The notes beneath the pieces were generated by a model, which saw nothing but the letters and a program-made list of their open reading frames with translations, was not told the DNA's origin and ran no database searches. DNA of 39,162 nt. It comes from Ruminococcus sp. Lineage in GTDB: Bacteria; Bacillota; Clostridia; Oscillospirales; Ruminococcaceae. The position numbers and the translations under genes were made by a program. The stretch covers positions 1-39,162 of the forward strand of contig JAFTPG010000102.1 in NCBI GenBank assembly GCA_017463375.1, given 5' to 3'. Of this stretch, positions 38,933 to 39,162 are shown in pieces (within the stretch, counting starts at the first letter, position 1; each line of letters starts with the position of its first letter).

Positions 38933-39162
38933 ATGAAAAAGACTAAAGCCTTTATTTCAGCTCTTATCCTTACCGCAATGTCAATGTCCCTCTTTGCATG
39001 CGCTGATGAGGAAAGTGCTTCTTCAAAGATCAGCAAAGACCTCGATTCCGCTACAAGAGAGGAGATCAACAGCATTGCAGCTGAAAGCGATCTCCTTACA
39101 GGTGAGCTTGAAAATAAAACTATTAAGTGGATGTCCGACTGGGATATCAATCCCGATGGAAC
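38933..39162 (+). CDS. N-terminal part of a lipoprotein, probably ABC solute-binding (runs off window)
   Basis: The first 76 codons are present. Lipoprotein signal MKKTKAFISALILTAMSMSLFAC with the lipobox Cys at residue 23, then an acidic spacer. ENKTIKWMSDWDINPDG resembles the first beta-strand of family-1 extracellular solute-binding proteins (TIKW-x-S-D-W). AAGGAG lies 12 bases upstream of the ATG. With a consensus promoter, it is likely well expressed, perhaps for oligosaccharide uptake; this cannot be confirmed without the rest of the gene. Confidence 0.7.
   Translation, partial: MKKTKAFISALILTAMSMSLFACADEESASSKISKDLDSATREEINSIAAESDLLTGELENKTIKWMSDWDINPDG

Noticed and set aside
1-39162. 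tRNA or rRNA genes
   Set aside because: No T-arm/anticodon-arm pattern or rRNA-like segment was seen on either strand when reading the gaps.

Overview
The window looks like chromosome of a cellulosome-producing Ruminococcus, most likely R. flavefaciens or a close relative. The main reason is a complete, collinear scaffoldin cluster (scaC-scaA-scaB-cttA-scaE, 21238-34881). It has divergent ruminococcal cohesins, X-module/dockerin ends, very long polythreonine linkers and a sortase-anchored cohesin protein. A GTP-type PEP carboxykinase (succinate-forming metabolism) and Gram-positive promoters with strong AGGAGG ribosome binding sites agree with this. Species is inferred from gene content and recalled family knowledge, not from a search.

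Layout. 1-2926: C-terminal two thirds of DNA polymerase I, then rimI and tsaD in one overlapping run. 3041-6051: a GerA-type three-gene operon with a shortened third gene. 6270-7347: a Cys-rich DUF6472-like small protein and a cytidylate-kinase-like gene with a hairpin leader. 7516-8712 (minus): CPBP membrane protease. 8817-9055: a MITE-like element made of nested inverted repeats. 9200-9613: Nudix hydrolase. 9655-10735 (minus): DUF421-DUF4363 pair. 10876-13540: three genes, one with a SpoIID-like domain plus three peptidoglycan-binding repeats, behind a sigma-E-like promoter. 14018-15820: pckG. 15863-16545 (minus): small membrane proteins (DUF4190, DUF2752). 16729-16908: a 59-residue ribbon-helix-helix protein. 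17002-17595 (minus): an XRE regulator fused to a desulfoferrodoxin/superoxide-reductase-like domain. 17792-20777: GtrA, Dus and a CapA-like lipoprotein.

21238-34881 is the cellulosome cluster. ScaC has one cohesin and a dockerin (adaptor). ScaA has a divergent N-terminal module, one clear cohesin and a dockerin. ScaB has 11 cohesins by my count (4 ScaA-like, 7 of a second type) and an X-module-dockerin. CttA has an unassigned N-terminal region and an X-module-dockerin nearly matching that of ScaB. ScaE has one cohesin and a C-terminal sorting signal. The assembly inferred from family knowledge is: enzymes and ScaC on ScaA; ScaA on ScaB cohesins 5-11; ScaB and CttA on ScaE; ScaE on the wall. 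Promoters are visible before scaC (two) and cttA (two), and terminators after scaB and scaE.

34943-39162: TtcA-like tRNA thiolase (minus) divergent from galE, then a membrane protein, ung, a methionine-synthase activation-domain protein, and the start of a lipoprotein that runs off the end.

The most unusual items are the XRE-superoxide-reductase fusion, the 11-cohesin ScaB with recent 516-bp tandem duplications, the sporulation-like cluster in a lineage usually described as non-sporing, and two families of palindromic repeats. No tRNA, rRNA, CRISPR array or transposase gene was seen.
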